NCBI RefSeq assembly: GCF_003688995.1
Contig: NZ_PENI01000001.1
Span: 310,001 to 374,000 of the forward strand
Source: Streptomyces shenzhenensis
GTDB lineage: Bacteria; Actinomycetota; Actinomycetes; Streptomycetales; Streptomycetaceae
Reading direction: 5' to 3'
Length of the DNA: 64,000 bases
Position numbers and translations under genes: made by a program. Shown here piece after piece: positions 17,781-27,452 of the stretch. The notes beneath the pieces were generated by a model that worked only from the letters and a program-made list of their open reading frames with translations, made no database searches and had not been told where the DNA came from. Every line of letters starts with the position of its first letter. The first letter of the stretch is position 1.

Positions 17781-19217
17781 TCACTGCCAGGCGCGTACGA
17801 GGTCCTCCGGACCCCAGTGGGCCGCGAGCGGCAGGCCGTCGGCGAGGCCACTGCGTGAGACCGCGACCAGCGGGGTGTCCGTTCCCGCGCCCGGCACAGC
17901 AAGCATGTCGCGGACCAGGGCGTCATAGTCGTGGCGGTCGAAGGGCCGGTCCTCCAGCCACTTGATGGAGCCGAGGAAGTGCACCTGCCCGGCCACCGGC
18001 GCCCGGTCGGCGCCGATCAGGTCGATCTCGGGGTTGTTCTGCCGGTTCCACCAGCCGCCGACCGCTTCGGTGTCCGGCCATGCCTCGGCGGGCAGCAGCC
18101 TCAGCAGCGACTCGCGGACGATCGGCTCCACCGCCCGTCCTCGCCAGCTGCTCCAGCCGCGCTCGATGCGTTCCAGCGCCAGGTCGCCCCGGCCGCGTTC
18201 GATCAGCGGCAGGCCGCGCTGCAGAAAGGCCAGCCAGAATCGCAGATACGGGTCGGCAATGCGATAACGCTTGTTCTTGCGGTCGGGTTTGACCGACAGC
18301 GGGAGGTCGGCGGCCAGCACTCGCTTGTCCAGCAGCATGTTCAGCAGTGGGCTCAGCACCCCGGAGGGCAACGTACCCGCGCCGCCGGCCCGGGCGGCGA
18401 TCGTGGAGAATGTCCGCTCCCCGCTGCCGACAGCCTCCAGTACCGCCCGGGCGTGGGACGCCTCGGGGAACTCACCCAACAGCGACAGCTCGCCCGCCAC
18501 CAGCAACGGTGAGAGCGGGTTGGCCACCGCCTCGGCAAGGAAGGCGGCACGGCTCATCCCCGGCCGCCAGGACTGGACGATCTCCGGAAACCCCCCAGTG
18601 ATCAGCAGGGCATCCACCGCTTCTGCCGCGCCCAGCCCGGTGGCGGTCCGCACATCCCCCACGTGCAGCGGATTGACGGTCATCTTCGTCGCCCGCCCGA
18701 AGAACGGGCGGCCGTACGACTGCAGCGCCTCCATCACCGAGATATCGCTGCCGACCAGGATCAGCAACACAGGTTGGGCGGACAGGTGCCGGTCCCAGAC
18801 CGTCTGCAGCGCACCCTCGAACTCGCTGTCCTGCTCCACCAGCCACGGCACCTCGTCGATCACCACGATGCTCGGGGCGTCGTCGGGCAGCGCAACGGCC
18901 AGGGAGCGCAGCGCCTGGTTCCAGTCGCCGGCCTGCAGCCCGGCCACCAGCTCCGCCCCGGGCAGCGGCGACTGCGCGAGCGTGGCGGCGAAATCCGCCC
19001 GCTCGGCCACAGGGTTGCGGCCTCGCGTGGCCTGGAAGACCACGTACGGCAGCCCGGATCGATCGCAGAACTCCTGGACCAGCCGCGACTTCCCCACCCG
19101 CCGCCGCCCCGTCATGATCACAGCCTGACCGCGCGTGGCCCCTGTCCCCCCGGCAACCAGACCGAGCTGGCGCCCCAACCGCTCCAGATCCAGCGCCCTG
19201 CCCTTGAAACTGCTCAC
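17781..19217 (-). CDS. Archaeal-type ATP-binding protein (ATPase_2 with DUF234-like C-terminus)
   Basis: The 478-residue GTG-start protein has TAGGAG upstream. A P-loop GRRRVGKS (37-44), Walker B VVIDEVPWL and sensor-like VGSDISVME fit the archaeal ATPase family, a STAND-related group. A winged-helix region (about 265-320) and a C-terminal DUF234-like segment containing YRIADPYLRFWL and NNPEIDLIG follow, the latter resembling restriction-fold nuclease remnants. Function in this family is poorly known. It is convergent with the iron cassette, monocistronic, and preceded by clear inverted repeats, suggesting its own regulation. Proximity to a toxin-antitoxin pair fits an accessory island. Confidence 0.8.
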   Translation of the reverse strand: MSSFKGRALDLERLGRQLGLVAGGTGATRGQAVIMTGRRRVGKSRLVQEFCDRSGLPYVVFQATRGRNPVAERADFAATLAQSPLPGAELVAGLQAGDWNQALRSLAVALPDDAPSIVVIDEVPWLVEQDSEFEGALQTVWDRHLSAQPVLLILVGSDISVMEALQSYGRPFFGRATKMTVNPLHVGDVRTATGLGAAEAVDALLITGGFPEIVQSWRPGMSRAAFLAEAVANPLSPLLVAGELSLLGEFPEASHARAVLEAVGSGERTFSTIAARAGGAGTLPSGVLSPLLNMLLDKRVLAADLPLSVKPDRKNKRYRIADPYLRFWLAFLQRGLPLIERGRGDLALERIERGWSSWRGRAVEPIVRESLLRLLPAEAWPDTEAVGGWWNRQNNPEIDLIGADRAPVAGQVHFLGSIKWLEDRPFDRHDYDALVRDMLAVPGAGTDTPLVAVSRSGLADGLPLAAHWGPEDLVRAWQ

Positions 19218-19234
19218 CGGCCTGACTCCTACAA

Positions 19235-19286
19235 ACGTAGACTCGATATTACGTAGAATGAATCTACGTTCACTCTAGTGAGAGTG
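19235..19286 (-). promoter_or_regulatory. Inverted-repeat operator cluster upstream of the ATPase gene
   Basis: Immediately upstream of the ATPase start are ACGTAGA at 19235-19241, a perfect 7-base inverted repeat ACGTAGA-N5-TCTACGT at 19251-19269, and a second perfect repeat CACTCT-N4-AGAGTG at 19271-19286. The region is AT-rich against the surrounding sequence. The spacing suits a dimeric repressor covering the promoter. The regulator is unknown; the ATPase carries a winged-helix region and might bind here itself. Confidence 0.6.
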
Positions 19287-19612
19287 AGGGACGATCGCAC
19301 GTCACTGCATGGCCGGACCCAGGCGCGCCCGCAGCCTCGCGGGCCATCGAGTCGGTGAGGCTCTCCGCGCTGGATGCACTCACGAATCCCTGGCCGGAGC
19401 CCTGGCCGGAGCCGCAGTCGGAGATCAACTGGCCACGGAACGGGGCAGCCGAATCTCACGGGCGCGGCTGTTCAGTGGCCTCAGCTCACCAGTGTCTGGC
19501 CTAACGAGGAAAACGTAGCCCCTCGCTTTGTCGGCGAAGTTGGCGGCCGGTCGGCCGATGTCAGACGTAGTAAGCAGTATGAGCTACCGGCTCTCGGCCG
19601 CCGCGATGCCGT
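19287..19612. other. Non-coding stretch between the ATPase promoter and a hypothetical gene
   Basis: I see no convincing gene in these 326 bases. Open frames on either strand are short, lack codon bias and end arbitrarily. A 12-base unit CCTGGCCGGAGC is duplicated in tandem near 19390-19414. The sequence may be remnant DNA of the accessory island. Confidence 0.5.
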
Positions 19613-20035
19613 TCAACCTCTGGAGCCGAACCCGCGCTCCCTCAACTGCGCGACTACGGCCTGTGCCAGCATGAGAAGCGAGAGCTTGACGGAAGCCGAC
19701 ACTGCGTTCTCGTCGCGCGGCTCGCCGTACTGAGCCTCGGGTTCCCAGTACTCCGCCGCGTCGATGCGGTGGAGCTCGTAAGCGACGAAGTCGGCGAGCT
19801 GAGAGAGCTTGACTGCACCCAGCGGGACACCCGGTTCCGGGCTGCTCCCCTCGCCCACGAGCCAGGCGCCCAGATCGACGCGCCGCCAAACGCCCTCCTG
19901 GTCGTACCGGACGTCAACGAGCGCGACGGTGACATGCCGGTCGGCGAGGAGATCAGCCAGTTCGGTGAGTTCCGATGCCTCGGCTTCATTCCAGCGCCAG
20001 GGGGAGGGAAGCGACTCCTTCCGTTCAGCAGCCAT
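19613..20035 (-). CDS. Hypothetical protein, 140 residues
   Basis: Not recognised. It begins MAAERKESLPSPWRWNEAEA, is acidic and soluble, and has a central segment (VTVALVDVRYDQEGVWRRVDLGAWLVGEG) that looks like alternating beta strands, followed by two amphipathic helices. No membrane segment or catalytic motif is seen. It lies downstream of the toxin-antitoxin pair on the same strand, separated from it by a strong hairpin, so it is probably independently transcribed. Codon use is less biased than the core genes, consistent with acquired DNA. Confidence 0.55.
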   Translation of the reverse strand: MAAERKESLPSPWRWNEAEASELTELADLLADRHVTVALVDVRYDQEGVWRRVDLGAWLVGEGSSPEPGVPLGAVKLSQLADFVAYELHRIDAAEYWEPEAQYGEPRDENAVSASVKLSLLMLAQAVVAQLRERGFGSRG

Positions 20036-20073
20036 AGCACAGGCGTGGAGAGGCGGAAAAGCAGCAACGTAGC

Positions 20074-20108
20074 GGTGGATCGCCGGTTACCGAAACCGGC
20101 GATCCACC
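20074..20108 (-). terminator. Perfect 15-bp hairpin after the toxin gene
   Basis: Arms GGTGGATCGCCGGTT and AACCGGCGATCCACC pair perfectly around a 5-base loop, 28 bases beyond the PIN toxin stop. There is no immediate U-run, only a TGCTTTT stretch further on, so it may terminate or stabilise the toxin-antitoxin mRNA. Confidence 0.7.
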
Positions 20109-20135
20109 GAAAGGCAGAAAGCGGACCAGGGGAAA

Positions 20136-20549
20136 TCACACCGCCACAAGTCGGACCCACTCGCCGCACAGCTTGGCCATGTCGTCAATATCGGAAGTCA
20201 GCATGACCACGGGGCGGTGCTGTCGCAGCGCGGCCTCGGCAACGGCTGCATCGATCGCGTACTTGTGTCCGTGCAACCCGGCATTCATCAGCAACTTCGA
20301 GGCCGCCCTCGCCTCCTCGTCACCGACCGGGACGACCCGCAGCCCGGAAAGCACCCAGTTCAAGCGAGACTTGTTCGTACGGGTGTGGACGGCTTCGATG
20401 ATGGTGAGCGCACTGATCACGACCTCCATGCCGCGCGAGCGCGCCTCAGCGATAAGAGCCACCACCTGCTCGTCGTCGACGAGCAGCTTCGAGAGTCCCT
20501 CGCTGTCGAGGACTAACGTCCCCTCGTGACTCAACCTGCGGCGGGCCAC
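20136..20549 (-). CDS. PIN-domain toxin, VapC-like
   Basis: The 137-residue PIN nuclease keeps the acidic set: Asp15 (LVLDSEG), Glu52 (TIIEAV), Asp100 (YAIDAAV) and Asp120 (LTSDIDD). PIN toxins cleave RNA with Mg2+. The GTG start overlaps the upstream antitoxin gene by 19 bases, the usual antitoxin-first arrangement. All expected acidic residues are present, so the nuclease is predicted active; the RNA target is unknown. Confidence 0.87.
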   Translation of the reverse strand: MARRRLSHEGTLVLDSEGLSKLLVDDEQVVALIAEARSRGMEVVISALTIIEAVHTRTNKSRLNWVLSGLRVVPVGDEEARAASKLLMNAGLHGHKYAIDAAVAEAALRQHRPVVMLTSDIDDMAKLCGEWVRLVAV

Positions 20550-20815
20550 CCGGCCTCCTCAGCGAACACCTCGTCGAAGACCTGCCGCGCCCGCTGACGA
20601 GCCGGCTCGGAGACCGGCCCCTTGCGGCTCTCGTAGTCCGCCAGGTACTCGTCCAGGACCTGCCCGCGCAGCTCACGCTCGACCGCCTCGGCGATGAACG
20701 CAGAGAACTCCCGCTTACCCACCCGCGCCCGGATCGCCTCCGCGGTCCCCTCCGGCAGCGACAAGCTCACCCGCGTCGCCGGCCCTTCCCCGATGCTGTA
20801 CGTCGTCTCACCCAT
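20531..20815 (-). CDS. Ribbon-helix-helix antitoxin partner of the PIN toxin
   Basis: This 94-residue protein has an N-terminal ribbon-helix-helix pattern: TRVSLSLPEGTAEAIRARVG, then FSAFIAEAVERELR, typical of CopG/VapB DNA-binding antitoxins. A charged C-terminal tail (DEYLADYESRKGPVSEPARQ) would wrap the PIN toxin. It precedes and overlaps the toxin gene. Such pairs usually repress their own promoter; no clear palindrome was identified upstream. Confidence 0.85.
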   Translation of the reverse strand: MGETTYSIGEGPATRVSLSLPEGTAEAIRARVGKREFSAFIAEAVERELRGQVLDEYLADYESRKGPVSEPARQRARQVFDEVFAEEAGWPAAG

Positions 20816-20993
20816 ACCCCGAGTGTGTCAAACGAGTAGGAAAAGCGCTACGGCCCGAATCCGCACGGTGCCCCAGGGCCGTGAAGAAGACGTGTGGATG
20901 AAGCGACTCCCGCCCGCCCCTCGTATCGGGCAGATCACTGCCCGACGCCCAGCACGGGCTCCTCATCTCATCCCAGCACCATCCCAGCACGGG

Positions 20994-21028
20994 AAAAACA
21001 AAGGGCCCGACCCCGAAGAGTCGGACCC
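20994..21028 (-). terminator. Intrinsic terminator of ychF
   Basis: On the minus strand, 52 bases beyond the ychF stop, arms GGGTCCGAC and GTCGGGCCC (one G-U pair) enclose TCTTCGGG and are followed by TTTGTTTTTCCC. This is a textbook rho-independent terminator, with a U-tract rare in such GC-rich DNA. Confidence 0.85.
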
Positions 21029-21079
21029 CTCTCTGACCTGCGCATTTGCGAGATCAGCGACGTGGTGATGAGTCACCTG

Positions 21080-22168
<1,089 letters not shown>

Positions 22169-22330
22169 GTTGCGACTTCCCGTACGTGAGGAGGAGGGCC
22201 AGGCGGCCAGCAGACCGGCCGATCCCCCAGTTTACGGCGTGCCGGACACCGCCCCGGCTGGAGCGTCGAACACCTGGATATGCTCCGCGCAACGGCGTGT
22301 CTGTAGGGCCATTCGGCACATAAGCCGACC

Positions 22331-22343
22331 TAAGTTGGTCCAG
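22331..22343 (+). promoter_or_regulatory. Candidate leaderless promoter of the DUF6542 gene
   Basis: A TAAGTT -10 element (22331-22336) sits six bases before the GTG start, placing transcription initiation at or beside the start codon. No ribosome site precedes the GTG. The -35 region is poor. Confidence 0.4.
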
Positions 22344-22912
22344 TGGAGCAACACAGGACGCGACCCCCGCAGCACGGACCGCGACGCGGCACGCCACCGG
22401 CACCGCTGCCGCCGCAGGCCAGGCGCCGTCCGACGGGCGAACGCCCGCCCGCCCGGCGGCCGGTGCGCCCGCGTCCGGCCCAGCCGCCGCGACTGCCGGG
22501 CCCCCGGCTCACCGGGCTCGGCGGTGGCCTGTTCAGCGGGACGCTGATGTTCCTGCTCGGCCTGATCGACCAGCTGCTGTTCGGGGGGTCCCTCACCGTG
22601 TACGGGGTGCTGTTCCTGCCCGTGTGCGCGCTGACCGCGCTGTGGGTGCGCGGGGGCGACCTGCTGACGGCGCCCGTCCTGGTGCCGATCGCCTTCGCGG
22701 TGGGGCTGCTGCCCCTCGCCGACGACGGCGGCGGGGTGGCGGGCCGGCTGATGGGACTGGTCACCGCGCTCGCCACCCAGGCCGGGTGGCTCTACGGAGG
22801 GACACTGATCGCGGGTGTGACCGTGATCGTACGGCGGATCCGGCTGGTCAAGCGCCGACGGCGGGGCTCACCCGCCGGACCCGCGCCCGCCGGACCCACA
22901 GGACAGGCCTGA
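22343..22912 (+). CDS. DUF6542-like membrane protein
   Basis: The 189-residue protein has a Pro/Arg-rich cytoplasmic head (residues 1-55), about four hydrophobic helices between 58 and 165 (for example LFSGTLMFLLGLIDQLLFGG and LTAPVLVPIAFAVGLLPLA), and a basic Pro/Ala tail. I recognise the PGPRLTGLGGGLF segment as typical of DUF6542 proteins conserved in Streptomyces. Function is unknown. The GTG start lacks a ribosome site and probably works leaderless. It is divergent from ychF. Confidence 0.75.
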   Translation: MEQHRTRPPQHGPRRGTPPAPLPPQARRRPTGERPPARRPVRPRPAQPPRLPGPRLTGLGGGLFSGTLMFLLGLIDQLLFGGSLTVYGVLFLPVCALTALWVRGGDLLTAPVLVPIAFAVGLLPLADDGGGVAGRLMGLVTALATQAGWLYGGTLIAGVTVIVRRIRLVKRRRRGSPAGPAPAGPTGQA

Positions 22913-22977
22913 CCGCGGCCGCCAGGCCCCGGGTACGGACCGCTGAGCGGGCCGAGCGAAGTCCTCTGTGATACGCG

Positions 22978-22994
22978 GCGCCCCGAAGGGGCGC
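22978..22994. terminator. GCGCCCC/GGGGCGC hairpin between convergent genes
   Basis: Perfect 7-base arms with a GAA loop lie between the ends of the DUF6542 gene and ppgK. The outer bases (CCGCTGAGCG at 22940 and GCGCTCAGCC at 22998) may extend pairing. It likely serves both convergent transcripts. Confidence 0.6.
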
Positions 22995-23001
22995 GGAGCG
23001 C

Positions 23002-23748
23002 TCAGCCGCCCTTGGACGCGTGCATCGCCGCGCCCACGATCCCCGCGTTGTTCTGCAGTTGCGCGGGGACCATCTCCGCCTTGACGCCCTCGATGAGGTG
23101 CAGGAACTTGTCCGCCTTGCGGCTGACACCGCCGCCGATGATGAACAGCTGCGGGGAGAACAGCATCTCGACGTGCGCGAGATACTTCTGCACGCGGCGC
23201 GCCCAGTGCTCCCAGGTCATCTGCTGGTCGTCCTTGACCTTGCTGGAGGCCCGCTTCTCCGCCTCGTGACCGCCCAGCTCCAGATGGCCCAGCTCGGTGT
23301 TGGGAACCAGGACGCCGTCGACGAACAGGGCGCTGCCGATGCCCGTACCGAAGGTGAGCAGAATGACCGTGCCGCCGCGGCCGCGGCCCGCGCCGAAGCT
23401 CATCTCGGCGACGCCGGCCGCGTCCGCGTCATTGACCACCGTGACGTCATGGCCGCCCAGGCGCTCGCTGAACAACGCGCGCGCGTCCGTGTCGATCCAG
23501 CTCTTGTCCACGTTGGCGGCCGTACGGATGGTGGTCCCGCCGCTGACCACGCCCGGGAACGTGAGCCCGACCGGGCCCGTCCAGCCGAAGTGCTCGACGA
23601 CCTCCTTCACACCGTCGGCCACCCCGTCGGGCGTCGCCGGGTGCGGAGTGAGCACCTTGAAGCGCTCCTGCGCGAGGTCGCCCCTCTCCAGGTCCACCGG
23701 TGCACCCTTGATCCCGGATCCGCCGATGTCCACGCCGAAGATCTGCAT
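23002..23748 (-). CDS. ppgK: Polyphosphate glucokinase
   Basis: A ROK-family kinase of 248 residues from ATG 23748. [15 protein letters not shown] is the phosphate-binding start, followed by [24 protein letters not shown] and [15 protein letters not shown]. The ELGHLELGG segment carries the His/Glu substrate region and [13 protein letters not shown] the C-terminal ROK loop. PpgK phosphorylates glucose using polyphosphate or ATP, feeding glycolysis in actinobacteria. An 11-codon upstream extension is possible but has no ribosome site. It follows ispH on the same strand with a 55-base gap and may be co-transcribed. Confidence 0.93.
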   Translation of the reverse strand: MQIFGVDIGGSGIKGAPVDLERGDLAQERFKVLTPHPATPDGVADGVKEVVEHFGWTGPVGLTFPGVVSGGTTIRTAANVDKSWIDTDARALFSERLGGHDVTVVNDADAAGVAEMSFGAGRGRGGTVILLTFGTGIGSALFVDGVLVPNTELGHLELGGHEAEKRASSKVKDDQQMTWEHWARRVQKYLAHVEMLFSPQLFIIGGGVSRKADKFLHLIEGVKAEMVPAQLQNNAGIVGAAMHASKGG

Positions 23749-23803
23749 GGCCCCACGGTACGACGTACGGCTGACAGTCACGCGCCGAGCGATGATCTGC
23801 CGG

Positions 23804-24820
23804 TTACGCCTCCGCCGTGCCCGCGCCGCCGCGCTCGGCGACCAGGGCGTCCGCCTCCTCGCGCAGATCGCGGCGCAGCTCCTTGGGGAGCGAGAAGGTG
23901 ATGGACTCCTCGGCCGTCTTGACGATCTCGACGTCCGCGTAGCCGCGCTCGGCGAGCCATTCCAGGACCTGCTCGACCAGGACCTCCGGAACGGAGGCGC
24001 CGGACGTCACGCCGACCGTGGTCACGCCCGCCAGCCAGGCTTCGTCGATCTCGTCGGCGAAGTCCACCAGGTACGCCTCGCGCGCGCCGGCCAGCTTGGC
24101 GACCTCCACGAGCCGCTTGGAGTTGGAGGAGTTGCGGGAGCCGACCACGATGACCAGATCGGCCTCCTCGCCCATCTGCTTCACGGCGATCTGGCGGTTC
24201 TGCGTGGCGTAGCAGATGTCGTCGCTGGGCGGGGAGATCAGCTGCGGGAACTTCCCCTTCAGCGCGTCCACGGTCTCCATGGTCTCGTCCACGGAGAGCG
24301 TGGTCTGGGACAGCCAGACCACCCTGGCCGGGTCGCGGACCTCCACCTTGGCGACGTCCTCGGGACCGTCCACGAGCTGGATGTGCTCGGGGGCCTCGCC
24401 GGAGGTGCCGATGACCTCCTCGTGGCCCTCATGGCCGATCAGGAGGATGTCGTAGTCCTCCTTGGCGAACCGGACGGCTTCCTTGTGCACCTTGGTGACC
24501 AGCGGGCAGGTGGCGTCGATGGTGGCGAGCCGGCCGCGCTCGGCCTCCTCGTGGACGACGGGGGCCACGCCGTGCGCCGAGAACATCACGATGTTGCCCG
24601 GCGGCACCTCTTCGGTGCGCTCGACGAAGACGGCGCCCTTTTTCTCCAGGGTCTGGACGACGTACTTGTTGTGCACGATCTCGTGCCGGACATAGATAGG
24701 GGCCCCGTACTGCTCCAGGGCCTTCTCGACGGCGATCACGGCGCGGTCCACGCCCGCGCAGTAGCCCCGGGGGGCGGCGAGCAGGACACGGCGGCCAGGC
24801 AGGGCAGTCATGCCACCCAT
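23804..24820 (-). CDS. ispH: 4-hydroxy-3-methylbut-2-enyl diphosphate reductase
   Basis: The last enzyme of the MEP isoprenoid pathway reduces HMBPP to IPP and DMAPP using a 4Fe-4S cluster. The 338-residue protein has the three ligands Cys21 (PRGYCAG), Cys105 (DATCPLV) and Cys203 ([10 protein letters not shown]), plus the catalytic Glu-containing QTTLSVDET region and SNSKRL. Length is normal. ATG 24820 is preceded by GGAGG ten bases away; ATG 24811 is also possible. Isoprenoids made here ultimately supply UppS, encoded in the same window. Confidence 0.96.
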   Translation of the reverse strand: MGGMTALPGRRVLLAAPRGYCAGVDRAVIAVEKALEQYGAPIYVRHEIVHNKYVVQTLEKKGAVFVERTEEVPPGNIVMFSAHGVAPVVHEEAERGRLATIDATCPLVTKVHKEAVRFAKEDYDILLIGHEGHEEVIGTSGEAPEHIQLVDGPEDVAKVEVRDPARVVWLSQTTLSVDETMETVDALKGKFPQLISPPSDDICYATQNRQIAVKQMGEEADLVIVVGSRNSSNSKRLVEVAKLAGAREAYLVDFADEIDEAWLAGVTTVGVTSGASVPEVLVEQVLEWLAERGYADVEIVKTAEESITFSLPKELRRDLREEADALVAERGGAGTAEA

Positions 24821-24979
24821 CGTAAGGCCGCCTCCGGCAGGCCAGAGATCGCGTTCGCGTACCGTTCACACGAAGACCAGGCTTGCGGCACGCGCGCGTG
24901 CTGGGACGGTCCACGCGGGCAACACCCCAAAGGGGCCACAACACCGCCGCACAGGCCCACAAACAGGAACCGCCCCATA

Positions 24980-25090
24980 GGGGCGCGGGGAACGGCGCGA
25001 TCAGCCACAACGCCCCCGCACACAACCACAAACCGCAACCACACCAAAGGGGCGCGGGGAACTGCGCAACCAGCCACAACGCCCCCGCAC
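24980..25090. repeat. Two copies of the GGGGCGCGGGGAAC intergenic repeat
   Basis: Two 42-base near-identical copies (24980-25021 and 25049-25090) start GGGGCGCGGGGAAC and end GCCCCCGCAC, within the 358-base gap between divergent ispH and xseA (24821-25178). The core also appears in reverse orientation at 6124-6356. Similar units are dispersed between genes in many Streptomyces genomes as I remember them. The copies contain weakly pairing GC arms. The rest of the gap shows no gene. Confidence 0.75.
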
Positions 25091-25166
25091 CCGACCGACA
25101 AGCACATCACGCCCGACCCAGTGGAGCGCGCAGCAGCGAGGACGCGGAATTGTCGGAGGGGCCCGT

Positions 25167-25179
25167 TAGTCTCGCGGCA
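25167..25179 (+). promoter_or_regulatory. Candidate leaderless promoter of xseA
   Basis: TAGTCT (25167-25172) fits the TAnnnT -10 pattern and lies six bases before the ATG, so the transcript would begin at the start codon. No ribosome site is seen upstream of xseA, consistent with leaderless translation. Confidence 0.4.
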
Positions 25180-26387
25180 TGGCTGTGAACACGTCCGCGG
25201 AGACCCCGCTGCCCGTCGGCGAGGTGTCGCGGCTCATCGGGGGATGGATCGACCGGCTCGGCGCGGTGTGGGTCGAGGGGCAGATCACGCAGTTGTCGCG
25301 GCGGCCGGGCGCGGGCGTCGTCTTCCTGACGCTGCGCGACCCGTCGTACGACATCTCGGTGAGCGTGACCTGCTACCGGCAGGTGTTCGACGCGGTCGCC
25401 GATGTCGTCGGCGAGGGCGCCCGGGTCGTCGTGCACGCCAAACCGGAGTGGTACGCGCCGCGCGGGCAGCTGTCGCTGCGGGCCGTCGAGATACGGCCCG
25501 TGGGGGTCGGCGAGCTGCTGGCCCGGCTGGAGCAGCTGAAGAAGGCCCTGGCGGCGGAGGGGCTGTTCGCGCCCGAGCGCAAGCGCCCGCTGCCCTTTCT
25601 GCCGCAGCTCATCGGCCTCGTCTGCGGTCGGGCCTCGGCCGCGGAGCGGGACGTGCTGGAAAACGCCCGCCACCGCTGGCCCGCCGTCCGCTTCGAGGTG
25701 CGCAACGTGCCCGTGCAGGGCGTGCACGCGGTGCCCCAGGTCGTGCAGGCGGTCAAGGAGCTGGACGAGACGGACGCCGTGGACGTGATCATCGTCGCCC
25801 GCGGCGGCGGCAGCGTGGAGGACCTGCTGCCGTTCTCCGACGAGCAGCTGGTCCGCGCGGTCGCCGCCTGTCGTACGCCCGTCGTGTCCGCGATCGGCCA
25901 CGAGCCGGACCATCCGCTCCTGGACTTCGTGGCCGACCTGCGCGCCTCCACCCCGACCGACGCGGCCAAGAAGGTCGTACCGGACGTGGGCGAGGAGCTG
26001 GAGCGGGTGCGGATGCTGCGGGACCGGGCGCGGCGGTGCGTGGCGGCGCTGGTCGAGCGGGAGGAGCGGGGACTGGCGCACGCGCTGGCCCGGCCCTCGA
26101 TGGAGGACCCGCACCGGATGGTCGACGAGCGGGCGGACCAGGTGGCCTCGCTGCTCGACCGGAGCCGGCGCACGCTGCGCCACCACCTCGACCGCGCCGA
26201 CTCCGAGCTGACGCACACGCACGCGCGCGTGGTGGCCCTCTCCCCCGCGGCGACGCTGAAGCGCGGGTACGCGGTGCTGCAGCGGGCCGACGGGCATGTG
26301 GTGCGGGATCCGGCGGAGGTGACGGCGGCCGAGGTGCTGCGGGCGCGGGTCGCCGAGGGCGAGTTCACGGTACGAGTCGACGCTTAG
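25179..26387 (+). CDS. xseA: Exodeoxyribonuclease VII large subunit
   Basis: The 402-residue protein has an N-terminal OB-fold ([25 protein letters not shown]), then the catalytic domain with [58 protein letters not shown], and a coiled-coil C-terminus ending [13 protein letters not shown]. With XseB it forms the single-strand exonuclease used in DNA repair. The family motif usually reads GRPTSPxGAA; here it is GRASAAER, the usual actinobacterial variation. xseB follows nine bases after the stop. Confidence 0.95.
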   Translation: MAVNTSAETPLPVGEVSRLIGGWIDRLGAVWVEGQITQLSRRPGAGVVFLTLRDPSYDISVSVTCYRQVFDAVADVVGEGARVVVHAKPEWYAPRGQLSLRAVEIRPVGVGELLARLEQLKKALAAEGLFAPERKRPLPFLPQLIGLVCGRASAAERDVLENARHRWPAVRFEVRNVPVQGVHAVPQVVQAVKELDETDAVDVIIVARGGGSVEDLLPFSDEQLVRAVAACRTPVVSAIGHEPDHPLLDFVADLRASTPTDAAKKVVPDVGEELERVRMLRDRARRCVAALVEREERGLAHALARPSMEDPHRMVDERADQVASLLDRSRRTLRHHLDRADSELTHTHARVVALSPAATLKRGYAVLQRADGHVVRDPAEVTAAEVLRARVAEGEFTVRVDA

Positions 26388-26396
26388 GGTGAACGG

Positions 26397-26639
26397 ATGA
26401 CCGGCAAGGTGGAAGAGGCGCTCTCGTACGAGCAGGCGCGGGACGAGCTGATCGAGGTCGTACGGCGGCTGGAGGCGGGCGGGACGAGCCTGGAGGAGTC
26501 CCTCGCGCTCTGGGAGCGCGGCGAGGAGCTGGCCAAGGTGTGCCGGCGCTGGCTGGAGGGCGCGCGGGCCCGGCTGGACGCCGCCCTGGCCGAGGAGAAG
26601 GAAGCGGACGCGGAGGGCTCGGAGCAGGCCGGGGAGTAG
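26397..26639 (+). CDS. xseB: Exodeoxyribonuclease VII small subunit
   Basis: The 80-residue helical protein has the XseB core [21 protein letters not shown] then [20 protein letters not shown], with an acidic tail. It binds along the XseA coiled coil. The ATG lies nine bases after the xseA stop, so the two are co-translated from one mRNA. Confidence 0.94.
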   Translation: MTGKVEEALSYEQARDELIEVVRRLEAGGTSLEESLALWERGEELAKVCRRWLEGARARLDAALAEEKEADAEGSEQAGE

Positions 26640-26760
26640 CGAGCGTACGGACGGGAACCCTGCCGGACGGCGGCTGCCGGCGGCGCCGGGGAACAGCCAC
26701 CGCGCCGGCGGACCGTCCGTCCCGGGACCTGTGAAGCGGATCACCGCGCCCCGCTTTTTG

Positions 26761-26789
26761 TTGAACCTTGAACTTCTCTGGCGTACGGT
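26761..26789 (+). promoter_or_regulatory. Promoter of the nitroreductase-like gene with a TTGAAC direct repeat
   Basis: TTGAAC (26761-26766), a 17-base spacer and TACGGT (26784-26789) make a good vegetative-type promoter. TTGAAC is repeated with a 7-base period at 26768-26773, possibly a regulator half-site. The leader to the ATG at 26847 is about 50 bases. Confidence 0.55.
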
Positions 26790-26846
26790 CGTAGCCGTCA
26801 GCCGGTCCGGCATCCGGACCCGACGCGCACCTGAGGAAGTTCACGC

Positions 26847-27434
26847 ATGTCTCTCGTTCTTGACCCCGCCGCCCAGGACCTCCTGTTCCGCCAGGCCCGC
26901 ACCGCGAACACCTTCACCGCCGAGCCGGTGACCGAGGAGCAGGTGCAGACGATCTACGACCTGGTCAAGTACGGCCCCACCGCCTTCAACCAGACCCCGC
27001 TGCGCATCACCCTGGTGCGCTCCCCCGAGGCCCGCGAGCGCCTGGTGCGGCACATGTCCCAGGGCAACCGGCCCAAGACGGCCACCGCCCCGCTGGTGGC
27101 GATCCTCTCCGCGGACAACGAGTTCCACGAGGAGCTGCCGACCCTGCTCCCGGCCTTCCCGCAGGCCAAGGACCTCTTCACCGACCGTCCGGTGCGTGAG
27201 CGCTCGGCGACGCTGAACGCCGCCCTCCAGGCCGCGTACTTCATCGTCGGCGTGCGCGCCGCCGGCTTGGCCGCCGGCCCGATGACCGGCTTCGACGCCG
27301 AGGGCGTGCGCAAGGAGTTCCTCGACGACGACCACACCCCGCTGATGGTCGTCAACATCGGCAAGCCGGGCGAGAACGCCTCCTACCCGCGCTCGCCGCG
27401 CCTGGCGTTCGACGAGGTCTTCACCACCGTCTGA
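26847..27434 (+). CDS. Malonic semialdehyde reductase-like nitroreductase family protein
   Basis: The 195-residue flavoprotein is of the RutE/HadB nitroreductase group: LLFRQARTANTFTAEPVTEEQ, then YGPTAFNQTPLRITLVRS (FMN phosphate site) and the C-terminal MVVNIGKPGENASYPRSPRL. Members reduce malonic semialdehyde or related carbonyl/nitro compounds with NAD(P)H and FMN. Pyrimidine-degradation neighbours are absent, so the substrate is open. The gene is monocistronic with its own promoter and converges on the DUF4245 gene 18 bases away. Confidence 0.85.
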   Translation: MSLVLDPAAQDLLFRQARTANTFTAEPVTEEQVQTIYDLVKYGPTAFNQTPLRITLVRSPEARERLVRHMSQGNRPKTATAPLVAILSADNEFHEELPTLLPAFPQAKDLFTDRPVRERSATLNAALQAAYFIVGVRAAGLAAGPMTGFDAEGVRKEFLDDDHTPLMVVNIGKPGENASYPRSPRLAFDEVFTTV

Positions 27435-27452
27435 GCCGGCCCCCCGCGCGCG

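Noticed and set aside
19309..19518. Plus-strand 69-codon frame near the ATPase promoter
   Set aside because: No ribosome site, no similarity, contains an internal 12-base duplication; not supported as a gene.
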